Source of the DNA: Actinocrinis puniceicyclus
Lineage (GTDB): Bacteria; Actinomycetota; Actinomycetes; Streptomycetales; Catenulisporaceae
Direction: 5' to 3'
Length of the DNA stretch: 64,000 nt
Assembly: GCF_018283645.1 (NCBI RefSeq)
Contig: NZ_JAGSXH010000012.1
Coordinates: 24,685-88,684 of the forward strand
Part shown: piece by piece, positions 22,813-32,617 of the stretch
Layout: each line of letters starts with the position of its first letter
Numbering within the stretch: position 1 is the first letter of the stretch
Notes under the pieces: model-generated
Told to the model about the DNA's origin: nothing
The model's database searches: none
The model's input: the letters and a program-made list of their open reading frames with translations, nothing else
Translations under genes and position numbers: made by a program

Positions 22813-24186
22813 ATGAGCGCCGAGACAACGACAGGCGCGGGCAACACCGCGGTCATCACCCCGGCCGGGTCCAGAGCCGCGATCACCGACTGGCGCCCCG
22901 AGGACGCCGCGTTCTGGGAGCGGGAGGGCGCGCGCACCGCCCGGCGCAACCTGACGCTCTCCATCTTCGCCGAGCACCTCGGATTCTCGGTGTGGAGCCT
23001 GTGGTCCGTGTTCGTGCTCTTCCTCGGGCCGGCCTACCACATCGACGCGGCCGGGAAGTTCTTCCTCACGATGGTGCCGACCATCGTCGGTTCGGTGCTG
23101 CGGCTGCCGTACACGTTCGCGGTGGCCAGGTTCGGCGGCCGCAACTGGACGGTGTTCAGCGCGAGCCTGCTGCTGGTGCCGTCCATCCTCGCCGCGGTCG
23201 TGCTCAAACCGGGCGTGTCCTACAGCACCCTGATGATCATCGCCGCGGTGGCGGGGGTCGGCGGCGGGAACTTCGCCTCGTCCATGGCCAACATCAACGC
23301 GTTCTACCCGGAGCGGCTCAAGGGCGCCGCGCTCGGCCTGAACGCCGGGGGCGGCAACGTCGGGGTGGCCGTGGTGCAACTGCTCGGCCTGCTGGTGCTG
23401 GCCACCGCCGGGGTCGCGCACCCGCGCCTGCTGCTGGCCGTCTACATCCCGCTGGTCGTGGTAGCCGCGCTGCTGGCGGCGCTGTTCATGAATAACCTGA
23501 CACAGTTGCGCAACGACAAGCGCGGCATGCGCGACGCGACGAAGGACGCGCACACCTGGGTCATGTCATTGCTCTACATCGGCACGTTCGGGAGCTTCAT
23601 CGGGTACAGCTTCGCGTTCGGCCAGGTGCTTCAGGTCCAGTTCGCGCAGACGCCGCGGCACGCGGCCGACCTGGTGTGGCTCGGCCCGCTGCTCGGCTCG
23701 CTGATCCGCCCGGTCGGCGGGGCGCTGGCAGACCGCGTCGGCGGGGCGAAGGTCACCTTCTGGAACTTCGTCGCGATGGCCGCCTGCGCAGGGCTCGTGC
23801 TCGCCGCGTCGCAGGGCAAGTCGCTGCCGCTGTTCGTCACCGGCTTCGTCCTGCTGTTCGCGTTCAGCGGCATCGGGAACGGCTCGACGTACAAGATGAT
23901 CCCGGCGATCTTCCGGGCCAAGTCGCAGCGAGCGGTGGCGGCCGGCGCGGACCCGGCCGAGGCTCAGCGCGAGGCGCGGCGGCTGGCCGGCGCGCTGATC
24001 GGCATCGCCGCCGCGACCGGAGCGTTCGGCGGGGCGCTGGTGAACTTCGCCTTCCGCGAGTCCTTCCTGACCTACAAGAGCGGTAACGCCGCGTACATCG
24101 GCTTCATCGCCTTCTACGGCCTCTGTTTCGCGGTGACCTGGGCGGTGTACCTGCGGCCCGGCCCCCGCCGGCTGGCGGGGGTCTGA
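22813..24186 (+). CDS. narK: Nitrate/nitrite transporter, NNP family of MFS
   Basis: 457 residues with ~12 membrane segments and a good AGGAGG seven bases before the ATG. Signature regions of the nitrate-nitrite porter family are present: GGGNFASSMANINAFYPERL with GAALGLNAGGGNVG (nitrate signature 1), and a second Gly-rich signature FAFSGIGNGSTYKMIPAIF. It would supply nitrate to NarB or export nitrite. Transcribed in the same direction as nirD, 197 bp downstream, with the hairpin in between; it converges on the QYQ protein gene with only 13 bp between stops. Confidence 0.94.
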   Translation: MSAETTTGAGNTAVITPAGSRAAITDWRPEDAAFWEREGARTARRNLTLSIFAEHLGFSVWSLWSVFVLFLGPAYHIDAAGKFFLTMVPTIVGSVLRLPYTFAVARFGGRNWTVFSASLLLVPSILAAVVLKPGVSYSTLMIIAAVAGVGGGNFASSMANINAFYPERLKGAALGLNAGGGNVGVAVVQLLGLLVLATAGVAHPRLLLAVYIPLVVVAALLAALFMNNLTQLRNDKRGMRDATKDAHTWVMSLLYIGTFGSFIGYSFAFGQVLQVQFAQTPRHAADLVWLGPLLGSLIRPVGGALADRVGGAKVTFWNFVAMAACAGLVLAASQGKSLPLFVTGFVLLFAFSGIGNGSTYKMIPAIFRAKSQRAVAAGADPAEAQREARRLAGALIGIAAATGAFGGALVNFAFRESFLTYKSGNAAYIGFIAFYGLCFAVTWAVYLRPGPRRLAGV

Positions 24187-24199
24187 CACCGCCGGGCGG

Positions 24200-25495
24200 C
24201 TACAGCCTGCCCGCGCTCACCTGCGACTCGCCCAGCGGCGTGGCCACGTTGTCGTTCCACAGCTGCGCCGCCTGGGCCTTCGCGTCGTCCGCGGCGCCGG
24301 CCTGCTTGTTGACGGTCTGGTAGTTCGGGTCCTTACGCGCCGCGTTCGGCTTGCAGCCGGTCTGCAGGTCGCCGGCTATCTGCGCGTACGCCGAGTCGTA
24401 GAGGGCTGATGCGGTCCACGCGGCCTTGAGCTGGTCGACCAGATCGGCGCCGTTCTGGATGCCGGTCACCTCGAGCTTCGCGACGCTGTCGGCCTGAGCC
24501 TGCCGTTTCTGCGCCGTCGTGGACAGGATCGTCTGCGCGTCGGCGAGGTTCTTGCACTCGTTGACGTCGATGACTCCGGTGTTGGCGTCCGCGCGCAACT
24601 GGCCGGACTGCTGGATCAGCTGGTAGATCTGGTCTGCCTGCGCCTTCGGGTCGGCCTTCGAAGCGGTGGTGCTGGGAGAGGCCACGGCGCCCTGCGATCT
24701 GGCCGGCGAGCCGTTGGAGGAAAGGGCGAACGCGACACCGATCACCGCGACCACGGCCACCGCCGCACCGATGATCAGCGCCTTGCGATTATGAGGTGCG
24801 CCGCCGCCCGGTCCGCCGCCGTCGTAGCCGCCGGGCGCGCCGTAGCCCATGCCGTCCTGCGGGTAGCCCGGCCGGCCGTACTGAGCGCCCTGATACTGAG
24901 CCCCGCCCTGATACTGAGCCCCGCCCTGATACTGGGAACCCTGATACTGGGAACCCTGATACTGCGGTTCCTGGTACTGCACGTCCTGATACTGGGGATC
25001 TTGGTACTGGGCGTCCTGGTACTGCGCATTCTGATAAGGGCCCGGATACTGGCCGTTCTGGTACTGGTCGGCCGCCTGCGAGAAGGGCTGCTGCTGCGGG
25101 AACTGCGGGAAGGACGAACCCTGCGGCGCTGCCTGCTCCGGCACCGCGGCCTCGGGCTGCACGCCGTTGAGGTAGCCGGGAGCGGCGCCGCCGACCACCG
25201 GTTTCTGACGGTCTATCGCGCGGCGGCTGTCCGGAGTCGAGTCCCGGAACAGGTGGTCGAACTCTGTCGGCAGACCGGAACCGCCGTCCTGGAGCATCAT
25301 GTCCGGATCGGGCAGCGCGCCGGCGTATCCCGCCTGCGCGGCGTGATCGCCCTGCGGCGACCCGTACTGCTGCTGCGCAGCGTGGTGCGGCGGCGCACCA
25401 CCCGCCGCGGGCGGCGCTTCCTCCGGCCGGGCGTAAGCCGAGGGGTCGTAACCCTGCTCGGGCCAACCGGCGGACATCTCCGGCAACTGGGACAC
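24200..25495 (-). CDS. Membrane-anchored protein with Gln-Tyr-Gln repeats
   Basis: 431 residues from a GTG with GAGGAAA upstream. Layout: a Pro/Gln/Ala-rich cytoplasmic segment (1-143), a QYQxx repeat region (144-206), a Gly-rich stretch, one membrane helix (ALIIGAAVAVVAVIGVAFAL, 239-258), and an extracytoplasmic helical domain (~275-431) with cysteines in VNECKNLA and LQTGCKPNA that could form a disulfide. The design (disordered cytoplasmic tail, single helix, external domain) is common among actinobacterial surface proteins of unknown function. It is not a recognised family to me. It is convergent with narK. Confidence 0.85.
   Translation of the reverse strand: MSQLPEMSAGWPEQGYDPSAYARPEEAPPAAGGAPPHHAAQQQYGSPQGDHAAQAGYAGALPDPDMMLQDGGSGLPTEFDHLFRDSTPDSRRAIDRQKPVVGGAAPGYLNGVQPEAAVPEQAAPQGSSFPQFPQQQPFSQAADQYQNGQYPGPYQNAQYQDAQYQDPQYQDVQYQEPQYQGSQYQGSQYQGGAQYQGGAQYQGAQYGRPGYPQDGMGYGAPGGYDGGGPGGGAPHNRKALIIGAAVAVVAVIGVAFALSSNGSPARSQGAVASPSTTASKADPKAQADQIYQLIQQSGQLRADANTGVIDVNECKNLADAQTILSTTAQKRQAQADSVAKLEVTGIQNGADLVDQLKAAWTASALYDSAYAQIAGDLQTGCKPNAARKDPNYQTVNKQAGAADDAKAQAAQLWNDNVATPLGESQVSAGRL
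24878..25066 (-). repeat. Degenerate 15-bp tandem repeat encoding QYQxx
   Basis: About twelve degenerate 15-18 bp units with third-position variation, encoding (D/G)xQYQ pentapeptides plus two GGAQYQ units. The end nearest the membrane helix has nearly identical units (GSQYQ twice, GGAQYQ twice), indicating recent expansion there. Confidence 0.9.
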
Positions 25496-25706
25496 AGCGC
25501 ACTTTCCTCACAAGGCAACGGCTCTGGCTCGCTGATCGCGACGGCGCGGGACCGCCCCGGCTCGTGCCGGGAGTGAGCCGACACCGCCTCAGCCAACCAA
25601 ACCGGCCGCACGCGGGCAAGCTCAAGTCGCCCGGCACGCCCCTTTTGACACGGAACCGATACCGGGACGCCCCAGAATACGCCCGCCGTCCGTCCGGCCG
25701 CTGAGC

Positions 25707-27122
25707 TCAGGCCGCCGCGGCCGCGGTCTGCCGCACCGCCAGGCGGCCGAGCCGCTCCCGGAAGCCGCGCACCGCGTTGCTCTCCTGGTACGGATCGAGC
25801 CGACGGTCGAGATCGTGCAGGTACTCCACACCGCGGTGCGAGCGCAGCTGAGCGAACATGTCGATGGCCGCGGTCCCCGCCGCGCAGGCCGCCTCGACCT
25901 CGCGCTCCTGCGCGTAGGCGGTGGCGATGATCACCGTGTCCACGGCGCGCCTGCGCACGTGCCGCTCGGCGTGCGCGGCCAGCGCCCGCTCCGCGTGTTC
26001 CTTGGCCTGTCGCGGCCGGTCCAGGTCCCGGTAGCAGTGGGCGAACTCGTCGGCCAGGTACGCCGGGGTGAAGTGCGCGATCCACTCCGGGTCCTTCTCC
26101 GGCTCCGACTTCTCCATCTGCGCCGCGGCCTGGTGCAGCGCCGCCTCGCAGGACCGCACGTCGCCGAGCACCGCGTGCCCGCGCGCCTCGGCCGCGTAGA
26201 ACATCGCCCGAGCGGTGGCCGTGGCCTGCTCCCGCGCGCCCTCCTGGGCCGCGCGCGCCAGCTGGGTGATCTCCCGCGGCGAACCGAGCTGCCCGGCCAG
26301 GTGGCTCATCCCGGCGGCCAGCACGTAGCCGCCGTAGGCCCGGTCCCCGGCCGCCTGCGAAAGTCGCAGAGCCTGGATGTAGTACCGCTGCGCCAGCCCG
26401 TGCCTGCCGGTGTCCACGGCCATGTACCCGGCCAGCTCGGTCAGCTGGGCCGCGGCCGCGAAGAGCGCGCGCCCGGTGCGCTCCGGGTAGGCCCCGTTGA
26501 GCATCTCGCCGACCACCTCGTCGAGGTAGTGCACGACGATCGAGCGCACGTATCCGGACCCGAACTGGTGGTCCAGCTCGCGGAACGCCTTCGTGGCGGC
26601 GCGCACCGCGTACACGTCGCCGGGCCCGACGCGCGGCCCGCGGCCCACCAGCGTCAGGGGCCTGGCGACCTCCGCGTCCGGCGGGGTGATCAGCCAGTCG
26701 CGGCTCGGCGCGATCAGCGCGGCCACCGCGAAGGAGGAGCCGAGCAGAAACTCACGATGGCTCACATCGGCCCGCCACAGCTCGGTGGCCTCCTCGATCG
26801 CCGCGGCGACCGTGGGCGCGAAGTGCAGGCCGACGCTGGAGGAGCCGTTGCGGCCGTCCGCCATGCCGATCTCCTCGACGGTGACCGGGCGGCCCAGCTT
26901 GCGGCCGAGTGCCTCGGCGATCAGCGTCGGGGCCATGCCTCGCGGCTGCTGACCGCGCAGCCACCGGGCCACGGAGGTTTTGTCGTATCGCAGATCCAGA
27001 CCGTGTTCCGCGCCTACCATGTTGACCCGGCGGGCAAGCCCGGCATTGGAGCAGGCTGCCTCGTGGATCAATGCGGCGAGCCGCTGATTCGGTTGCCGCG
27101 CGGCGGCGGTGCGAACAGCCAT
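25707..27122 (-). CDS. NsdA-like regulator: HTH plus TPR-like repeats
   Basis: 471 residues from the ATG at 27120-27122 (MAVRTAAARQPNQRLAALIH), with GGGAG seven bases upstream. Residues ~10-75 form a helix-turn-helix-like domain (SNAGLARRVN ... DKTSVARWLRGQQPR). The rest is alpha-helical, with TPR-like pairs over ~250-460 (AAEARGHAVLGDVRSCEAAL; FAHCYRDLDRPRQAKEHAER). This layout resembles the Streptomyces regulators NsdA/NsdB that repress sporulation and antibiotic production; assignment to a subfamily is not possible from sequence alone. It is monocistronic, with 300 bp upstream to the iron-regulator stop. Confidence 0.8.
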   Translation of the reverse strand: MAVRTAAARQPNQRLAALIHEAACSNAGLARRVNMVGAEHGLDLRYDKTSVARWLRGQQPRGMAPTLIAEALGRKLGRPVTVEEIGMADGRNGSSSVGLHFAPTVAAAIEEATELWRADVSHREFLLGSSFAVAALIAPSRDWLITPPDAEVARPLTLVGRGPRVGPGDVYAVRAATKAFRELDHQFGSGYVRSIVVHYLDEVVGEMLNGAYPERTGRALFAAAAQLTELAGYMAVDTGRHGLAQRYYIQALRLSQAAGDRAYGGYVLAAGMSHLAGQLGSPREITQLARAAQEGAREQATATARAMFYAAEARGHAVLGDVRSCEAALHQAAAQMEKSEPEKDPEWIAHFTPAYLADEFAHCYRDLDRPRQAKEHAERALAAHAERHVRRRAVDTVIIATAYAQEREVEAACAAGTAAIDMFAQLRSHRGVEYLHDLDRRLDPYQESNAVRGFRERLGRLAVRQTAAAAA

Positions 27123-27422
27123 CGGGGTCTCCCCTTCCCTCGACCACACAGGCAGTCTCTTATCGCAGCCAACTGCGCATATGTCGCGAAGAGTAGCGTC
27201 GAATCGAGGCCAGCGGTAGCCCTGGGTAACTGGGCAGTCCTGATTCGCGACGTCACGTCGATTCCAGGATGCCGCCGGCCACGCCGAGTGCCACCTAAAC
27301 GCCCATAACCGGTATACCTCGCCAGGAGTGGGGCGACACATCGAACGCCGGCACCGGCCCGCCGGCTGGACCGCGTCCGGCAGCGCGCCACGTGACGATC
27401 TGACGGCCGGTCAGCACGCGCC
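27123..27422. other. Intergenic region upstream of the NsdA-like regulator
   Basis: 300 bp without a supported gene. It should contain the regulator's promoter. An imperfect palindrome around GCGCATATGTCGC (near 27176-27188) lies about 55 bp upstream of the start and could be an operator; no consensus is recognised. Confidence 0.4.
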
Positions 27423-28145
27423 TCACGGCGACGTCTCGTCCCGCGTGCGCCCCTCAACGAAGACGTGCGCGGCCAGATCGAGCTCCACCTCCGTGGCCTC
27501 TCCGCCCGAGGAGAGTTGGACGCCGCCGGCCACCGCGCAAGCCTGGAGCGCGGCGCCCGGTCGCAGTCCGACCCGGCGAAGCCGGTGCATCACCTCGTTG
27601 TCGGTCTGCACCGGCTCGCCGATGCGGCGCACCACGACGACAGCGTGCTCCCCGTCGGCCAGCTTCTCGACCACCTCGCGCAGCGAGACCAGGCCCGCGG
27701 CCCGGAACTCCGGGGCGCTGAGCGAGGCGTCCAACTCCGCCAGGCCGGGGATCGGGTTGCCGTAGGGCGAGACGGTCGGGTTGTTGAGCAGCGCGAGCAC
27801 CCGCCGCTCCACCGCCTCGCTCATCACGTGCTCCCAGCGGCACGCCTCCTCATGCACCTCGTCCCACTCCAGGCCGATCACGTCCACCAGCAGACGCTCG
27901 GCGAGCCGGTGCTTGCGCATGACCCTGGTGGCGAGCGCGTGGCCCGCGTCCGACAGTTGCAGGTGCCGATCCCCCTCCACGGTCAGCAGTCCGTCGCGGG
28001 CCATCCGCGCCACGGTCTGGCTCACCGTCGGGCCGCTTTGCCCCAGCCGCTCCGCGATGCGCGCGCGCAGCGGCACGATTCCCTCCTCCTCCAATTCGAA
28101 GATGGTCCGCAGATACATCTCCGTGGTGTCGATCAGGTCGCTCAC
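27423..28145 (-). CDS. dmdR1: Iron-dependent DtxR/IdeR-family repressor
   Basis: 240 residues from a GTG with GGAG nine bases upstream. The N-terminal winged helix (TTEMYLRTIFELEEEGIVPL ... GQSGPTVSQTVARM) binds iron boxes. The dimerisation/metal domain shows the family's ligands in HRLAERLLVDVIGL, EACRWEHVMS and MxxxCxxxE-type positions (here C-W-E-H). An SH3-like C-terminal domain follows (~160-235). It represses iron uptake when Fe2+ is plentiful. The name follows the Streptomyces orthologue DmdR1; IdeR is the mycobacterial name. The gene lies two loci from pdxH, a neighbourhood I recall in Streptomyces. Confidence 0.9.
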   Translation of the reverse strand: MSDLIDTTEMYLRTIFELEEEGIVPLRARIAERLGQSGPTVSQTVARMARDGLLTVEGDRHLQLSDAGHALATRVMRKHRLAERLLVDVIGLEWDEVHEEACRWEHVMSEAVERRVLALLNNPTVSPYGNPIPGLAELDASLSAPEFRAAGLVSLREVVEKLADGEHAVVVVRRIGEPVQTDNEVMHRLRRVGLRPGAALQACAVAGGVQLSSGGEATEVELDLAAHVFVEGRTRDETSP

Positions 28146-28284
28146 GCTCGTCGGCTCCGGCGTTTGAGAATGGTGGTAGCACCTTCAATTGTGACGCACC
28201 GCCGAAGGGATCGGACGGTAACTCCGCGCCGTACGAACCGCGCCCGGACAGCCGCCGGAACACGAGCACTTCGCCGGCGGCGGT

Positions 28285-28944
28285 TCACGGGCTGAGGCGC
28301 TCCAGGCGCCATGCCTGCGCCTCGCGCACGTACCGCAGCCGGTCGTGCAGTCGGCTGCTGCGGCCTTGCCAGAACTCCACGGCCTGCGGCTCCAGCAGCA
28401 GCCCGCCCCAGTGCGGCGGCCTCGGCACCGTCTCGGGGAACTCGCGCTCGAACCGGGTGTACCGCTCGTCGAGCAGAGCCCGGTCCGCGATCACCTCGGA
28501 CTGCTCGCTCGCCCAGGCGCCGAGCTGCGCGCCGCGCGGCCTGGTGGCGAAGTAGGCGTCGCTTTCGGCGTCCGGCAGCTTCCTGATCTCCCCGGTGACG
28601 ATCACCTGACGCTCCAGCGGATACCAGGGGAACAGAAGGCAGGCGGCCGGGTTGGCCGCCAGCTGCCGCCCCTTGCGGGACCGGTAGTTGGTGTAGAACG
28701 CGAATCCGTCCGGCCCGAATCGCTTCAACAGCACCGTGCGCGCGCAGGGACGGCCCTCGGCGTCGGCGGTCGAGAGCACCATCGCGTTCGGCTCGAACCA
28801 CGACGTGTCCGATTTTGGGACGGCCTTGTCGAGCTCAGCGAACCAGCGGGCGAACTGCTCGATCGGGTCTGCTGTGAGGTCGGTCACCCCGATGCCGCGG
28901 TCGGAGTACTCGCGGCGAAGATTGGCTAGGTTCACGAACACCAT
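28285..28944 (-). CDS. pdxH: Pyridoxamine 5'-phosphate oxidase
   Basis: 219 residues. It oxidises PNP/PMP to pyridoxal 5'-phosphate with FMN. Typical features are [20 protein letters not shown] (FMN/substrate contact), [37 protein letters not shown], and a C-terminal PxPPHWGG-type loop ([20 protein letters not shown]) with RLHDRLRY. The start ATG at 28944 has only a weak GGGGAC upstream. It is divergent from citA; the shared 328-bp region contains a perfect GGTCTAGACC palindrome. Confidence 0.95.
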   Translation of the reverse strand: MVFVNLANLRREYSDRGIGVTDLTADPIEQFARWFAELDKAVPKSDTSWFEPNAMVLSTADAEGRPCARTVLLKRFGPDGFAFYTNYRSRKGRQLAANPAACLLFPWYPLERQVIVTGEIRKLPDAESDAYFATRPRGAQLGAWASEQSEVIADRALLDERYTRFEREFPETVPRPPHWGGLLLEPQAVEFWQGRSSRLHDRLRYVREAQAWRLERLSP

Positions 28945-29272
28945 TGTCCCCGGTCATGGCGGGCATCAGGACCCGATACCGGCAGCGGTAAGGGGCGGGG
29001 CGTGCGAGCGCTCCCATTCATAGGGCCTATGGTCTAGACCTTGCCGACGAAAGCCGCGCTCGCGCGGATTTCCGTTCCGAAGTTGTAGCGGTCCAATATA
29101 GGTAGGCGGCCTCGCTTGGCGGGAACCTCCAAGGTAGAACCACCCGTTCAGCGCGTGATAGTCACAGAGTGCAAGGGAGCGCTCACCGCCGAGCCCTTGC
29201 GCGGCCCGCCACGCCGACCGGCGCGGCGGACACTCCACGAAGGACGATTTGCCACAGCAAGGGAGCAGCAGG
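28945..29272. other. pdxH-citA divergent promoter region
   Basis: 328 bp. It holds the dre-like palindrome (29030-29040), an AATATAGG near 29094-29101 that could be a -10 for citA, and a GCAAGGG...CCCTTGC inverted repeat near 29170-29200 in the citA leader. No gene is supported here. Confidence 0.5.
29030..29040. promoter_or_regulatory. DasR-responsive element (dre) core upstream of citA
   Basis: TGGTCTAGACC matches the central 11 bases of the DasR consensus ACTGGTCTAGACCACT exactly; the outer positions differ. It lies ~233 bp upstream of citA and ~86 bp upstream of pdxH. A DasR-like gene is in this window at 56244-57026. Confidence 0.5.
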
Positions 29273-30376
29273 ATGCCCGACTTCGTACCCGGTCTTGAGG
29301 GCGTCGTCGCCTTCGAGACGGAGATCGCCGAACCCGACAAGGACGGCGGCGCACTCCGATACCGCGGCGTCGACATCGAGGACCTGGTCGGGCACGTGAC
29401 CTTCGGCAACGTCTGGGGTCTGCTGGTCGACGGGAAGTTCAACCCGGGCCTGCCGCCGGCCGAGCCGTTCCCGATCCCGATCCACTCCGGCGACATCCGG
29501 GTGGACGTGCAGTCCGCGCTGGCGATGCTCGCCCCGGTGTGGGGCCTCAAGCCGCTGCACGACATCACCGACGCGCAGGCCCGCGAGGACCTGGCCCGCG
29601 CCGCGGTGATGGCCCTGTCCTTCGTGGCGCAGTCGGCCCGCGGGATAGACAAGCCGATGGTGCCGCAGCGGGAGATCGACAAGGCGCAGACCATCGTCGA
29701 GCGCTTCATGATCCGCTGGCGCGGCGAGCCGGATCCACGGCACATCCAGGCGATCGACGCCTACTGGACCTCCGCGGCGGAGCACGGCATGAACGCCTCG
29801 ACGTTCACCGCCCGGGTCGTCGCGTCCACCGGGGCGGACGTGGCCGCCGCGCTGTCCGGCGCGGTCGGCGCGATGTCCGGCCCGCTGCACGGCGGCGCGC
29901 CCTCCCGGGTGCTTCACATGATCGAGGCGATCGAGCGCGAGGGCGACGCCAAGGCGTACGTCAAGGGCGTGCTCGACCGCGGGGAGCGGCTGATGGGCTT
30001 CGGCCACCGGGTCTACCGGGCCGAGGATCCGCGGGCCCGGGTGCTGCGGCGCACCGCGCGGGAACTCGGCGCTCCGCGCTACGAGATCGCGCTCGCGCTG
30101 GAGGAGGCGGCGCTCGAAGAGCTGCGCAGCCGCCGTCCGGACCGCGTCCTGGAGACGAACGTCGAGTTCTGGGCCGCGATCGTGCTCGACTTCGCCGAGG
30201 TGCCGGCCAACATGTTCACCTCGATGTTCACCTGCGCGCGCACCGCCGGTTGGTCCGCGCACATCCTGGAGCAGAAGCGCACCAGCCGCCTCGTGCGCCC
30301 GGCGGCCCGCTACATCGGCCCGGTGCAGCGCAAGGTCCAGGACATCGAGGGTTTCGACTCCATGATCCTGCACTGA
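29273..30376 (+). CDS. citA: Citrate synthase
   Basis: 367 residues from the ATG at 29273 (MPDFVPGLEGVVAFETEIAE), with GGGAG seven bases upstream; an ATG eight codons earlier has no good site. It condenses acetyl-CoA with oxaloacetate. Catalytic residues are visible: the histidine in LHGGAPSRVL, the second in GFGHRVYRAEDPR, and the aspartate in ETNVEFWAAIVLDF. The protein is the short type I form typical of Gram-positives. A 12-bp hairpin with a nested stem closes the transcript at 30399-30438. A dre-like core in its upstream region suggests GlcNAc/nitrogen-linked control. Confidence 0.95.
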   Translation: MPDFVPGLEGVVAFETEIAEPDKDGGALRYRGVDIEDLVGHVTFGNVWGLLVDGKFNPGLPPAEPFPIPIHSGDIRVDVQSALAMLAPVWGLKPLHDITDAQAREDLARAAVMALSFVAQSARGIDKPMVPQREIDKAQTIVERFMIRWRGEPDPRHIQAIDAYWTSAAEHGMNASTFTARVVASTGADVAAALSGAVGAMSGPLHGGAPSRVLHMIEAIEREGDAKAYVKGVLDRGERLMGFGHRVYRAEDPRARVLRRTARELGAPRYEIALALEEAALEELRSRRPDRVLETNVEFWAAIVLDFAEVPANMFTSMFTCARTAGWSAHILEQKRTSRLVRPAARYIGPVQRKVQDIEGFDSMILH

Positions 30377-30398
30377 TTCGCACGGCGACACGCCACAC

Positions 30399-31696
<1,298 letters not shown>

Positions 31697-31739
31697 CCGG
31701 CCGCGCGCGGAAGTGCTGCCGCGCCGCCGGGCCGGAGGG

Positions 31740-31829
31740 TCAGCGGCGCAGCAGCGTTCCGAGGACGACCAGCGCGATCAGCACGAGGAATGCCGCCGTG
31801 ACGATTCGGGTTCTGATGCGCGGATCCAC
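31740..31829 (-). CDS. 29-residue single-helix membrane peptide
   Basis: A short reading frame from the GTG at 31827-31829 to TGA at 31740-31742. The peptide starts VDPRIRTR, continues with an uninterrupted hydrophobic helix of ~19 residues (IVTAAFLVLIALVVLGTLL) and ends RR, a positive-hydrophobic-positive pattern. TAGACT seven bases before the GTG could be a -10 for a near-leaderless transcript. I recall similar very small hydrophobic proteins next to serC in other actinomycetes, but cannot verify this. The function is unknown. Third positions are less GC-biased than in neighbours. Confidence 0.5.
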   Translation of the reverse strand: MDPRIRTRIVTAAFLVLIALVVLGTLLRR

Positions 31830-31870
31830 CCTGCCAGTCTAGTGTCCCGGTGCGGGGCTCAAGGCGCCGG

Positions 31871-32503
31871 TCAGCGCCCGGTCAGCGCCCAGCGCCCGAT
31901 CCGCTCGTAGCGCTTGGACGGGTCGTCGATCACGTTGAACAGGTCTATCTCGCCGACCAGCCAGCGCGGTGTGCGAAACGCCGCCATCCGGTCCACGTAG
32001 GGCTGAAGGTCCGCGGGCCGTTCCTGGCAGATCGCGGCGCCGCCGGCGAGTTCGCGCGCCGCGCGCACCCCGTCGGCCTGGTCCGGGCCCGAGCCGGCGC
32101 TCGAGCCCGGGTCGCGCACCCGGGCGAGGGTCAGGTGCGGGCGGAACGGCCGTTCGTCCACCTTGATGTGGCAGCGGCGGGCGACGCTGTTGACCGATTC
32201 GGCGAGCCGGCCGAGCCGGTCGCGGTCACCCTGCACCCCGGTCCACAGCGTGCGGCCGTTGAAGTGGCCGCCGCCGGCCAGCGCCAGTTCCATCGGGGTG
32301 TTTCGGGCCGCCGCACGCCCCAGGCGCTCGGTGAGGTCCGCCAGCGCATCCTGCGGCACGTCGCCGAGGAACGCGAGCGTCACGTGCCAGGTCTCGGGCC
32401 GGCACCAGCGCACGCGCGGGTTGTCGTGCGGCAGGGTCATCAACGCGGCACGCAGTTCGAGCACGACGGGGCGCGGGGGGATCACCGCGACGAACAGCCG
32501 CAT
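31871..32503 (-). CDS. thpR: RNA 2',3'-cyclic phosphodiesterase (2H family)
   Basis: 210 residues, close to the family length. The two HxT motifs of the 2H phosphoesterase fold are present: HVTLAFLGDV (~residue 40) and HLTLARVRD (~residue 127). Such enzymes open 2',3'-cyclic phosphates on RNA ends, and were formerly called 2'-5' RNA ligases. The N-terminus MRLFVAVIPP is typical. A Ser/Gly/Pro-rich insert follows the second motif. It is convergent with serC apart from the small peptide gene between them. Confidence 0.9.
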   Translation of the reverse strand: MRLFVAVIPPRPVVLELRAALMTLPHDNPRVRWCRPETWHVTLAFLGDVPQDALADLTERLGRAAARNTPMELALAGGGHFNGRTLWTGVQGDRDRLGRLAESVNSVARRCHIKVDERPFRPHLTLARVRDPGSSAGSGPDQADGVRAARELAGGAAICQERPADLQPYVDRMAAFRTPRWLVGEIDLFNVIDDPSKRYERIGRWALTGR

Positions 32504-32617
32504 CGAGACCTCCGGTCCATGGCTCCGCCACCGTCGACAGTGCCGCTCGACCCATCATGCCCCTTCGAACGTGCTCGTGGCGGCGGCGCGGATCGAGCGG
32601 CGGCGGAGCCTGCCGTC

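Noticed and set aside
24878..25066. CRISPR-like repeat array
   Set aside because: Units are contiguous, 15-18 bp, in frame and without spacers.
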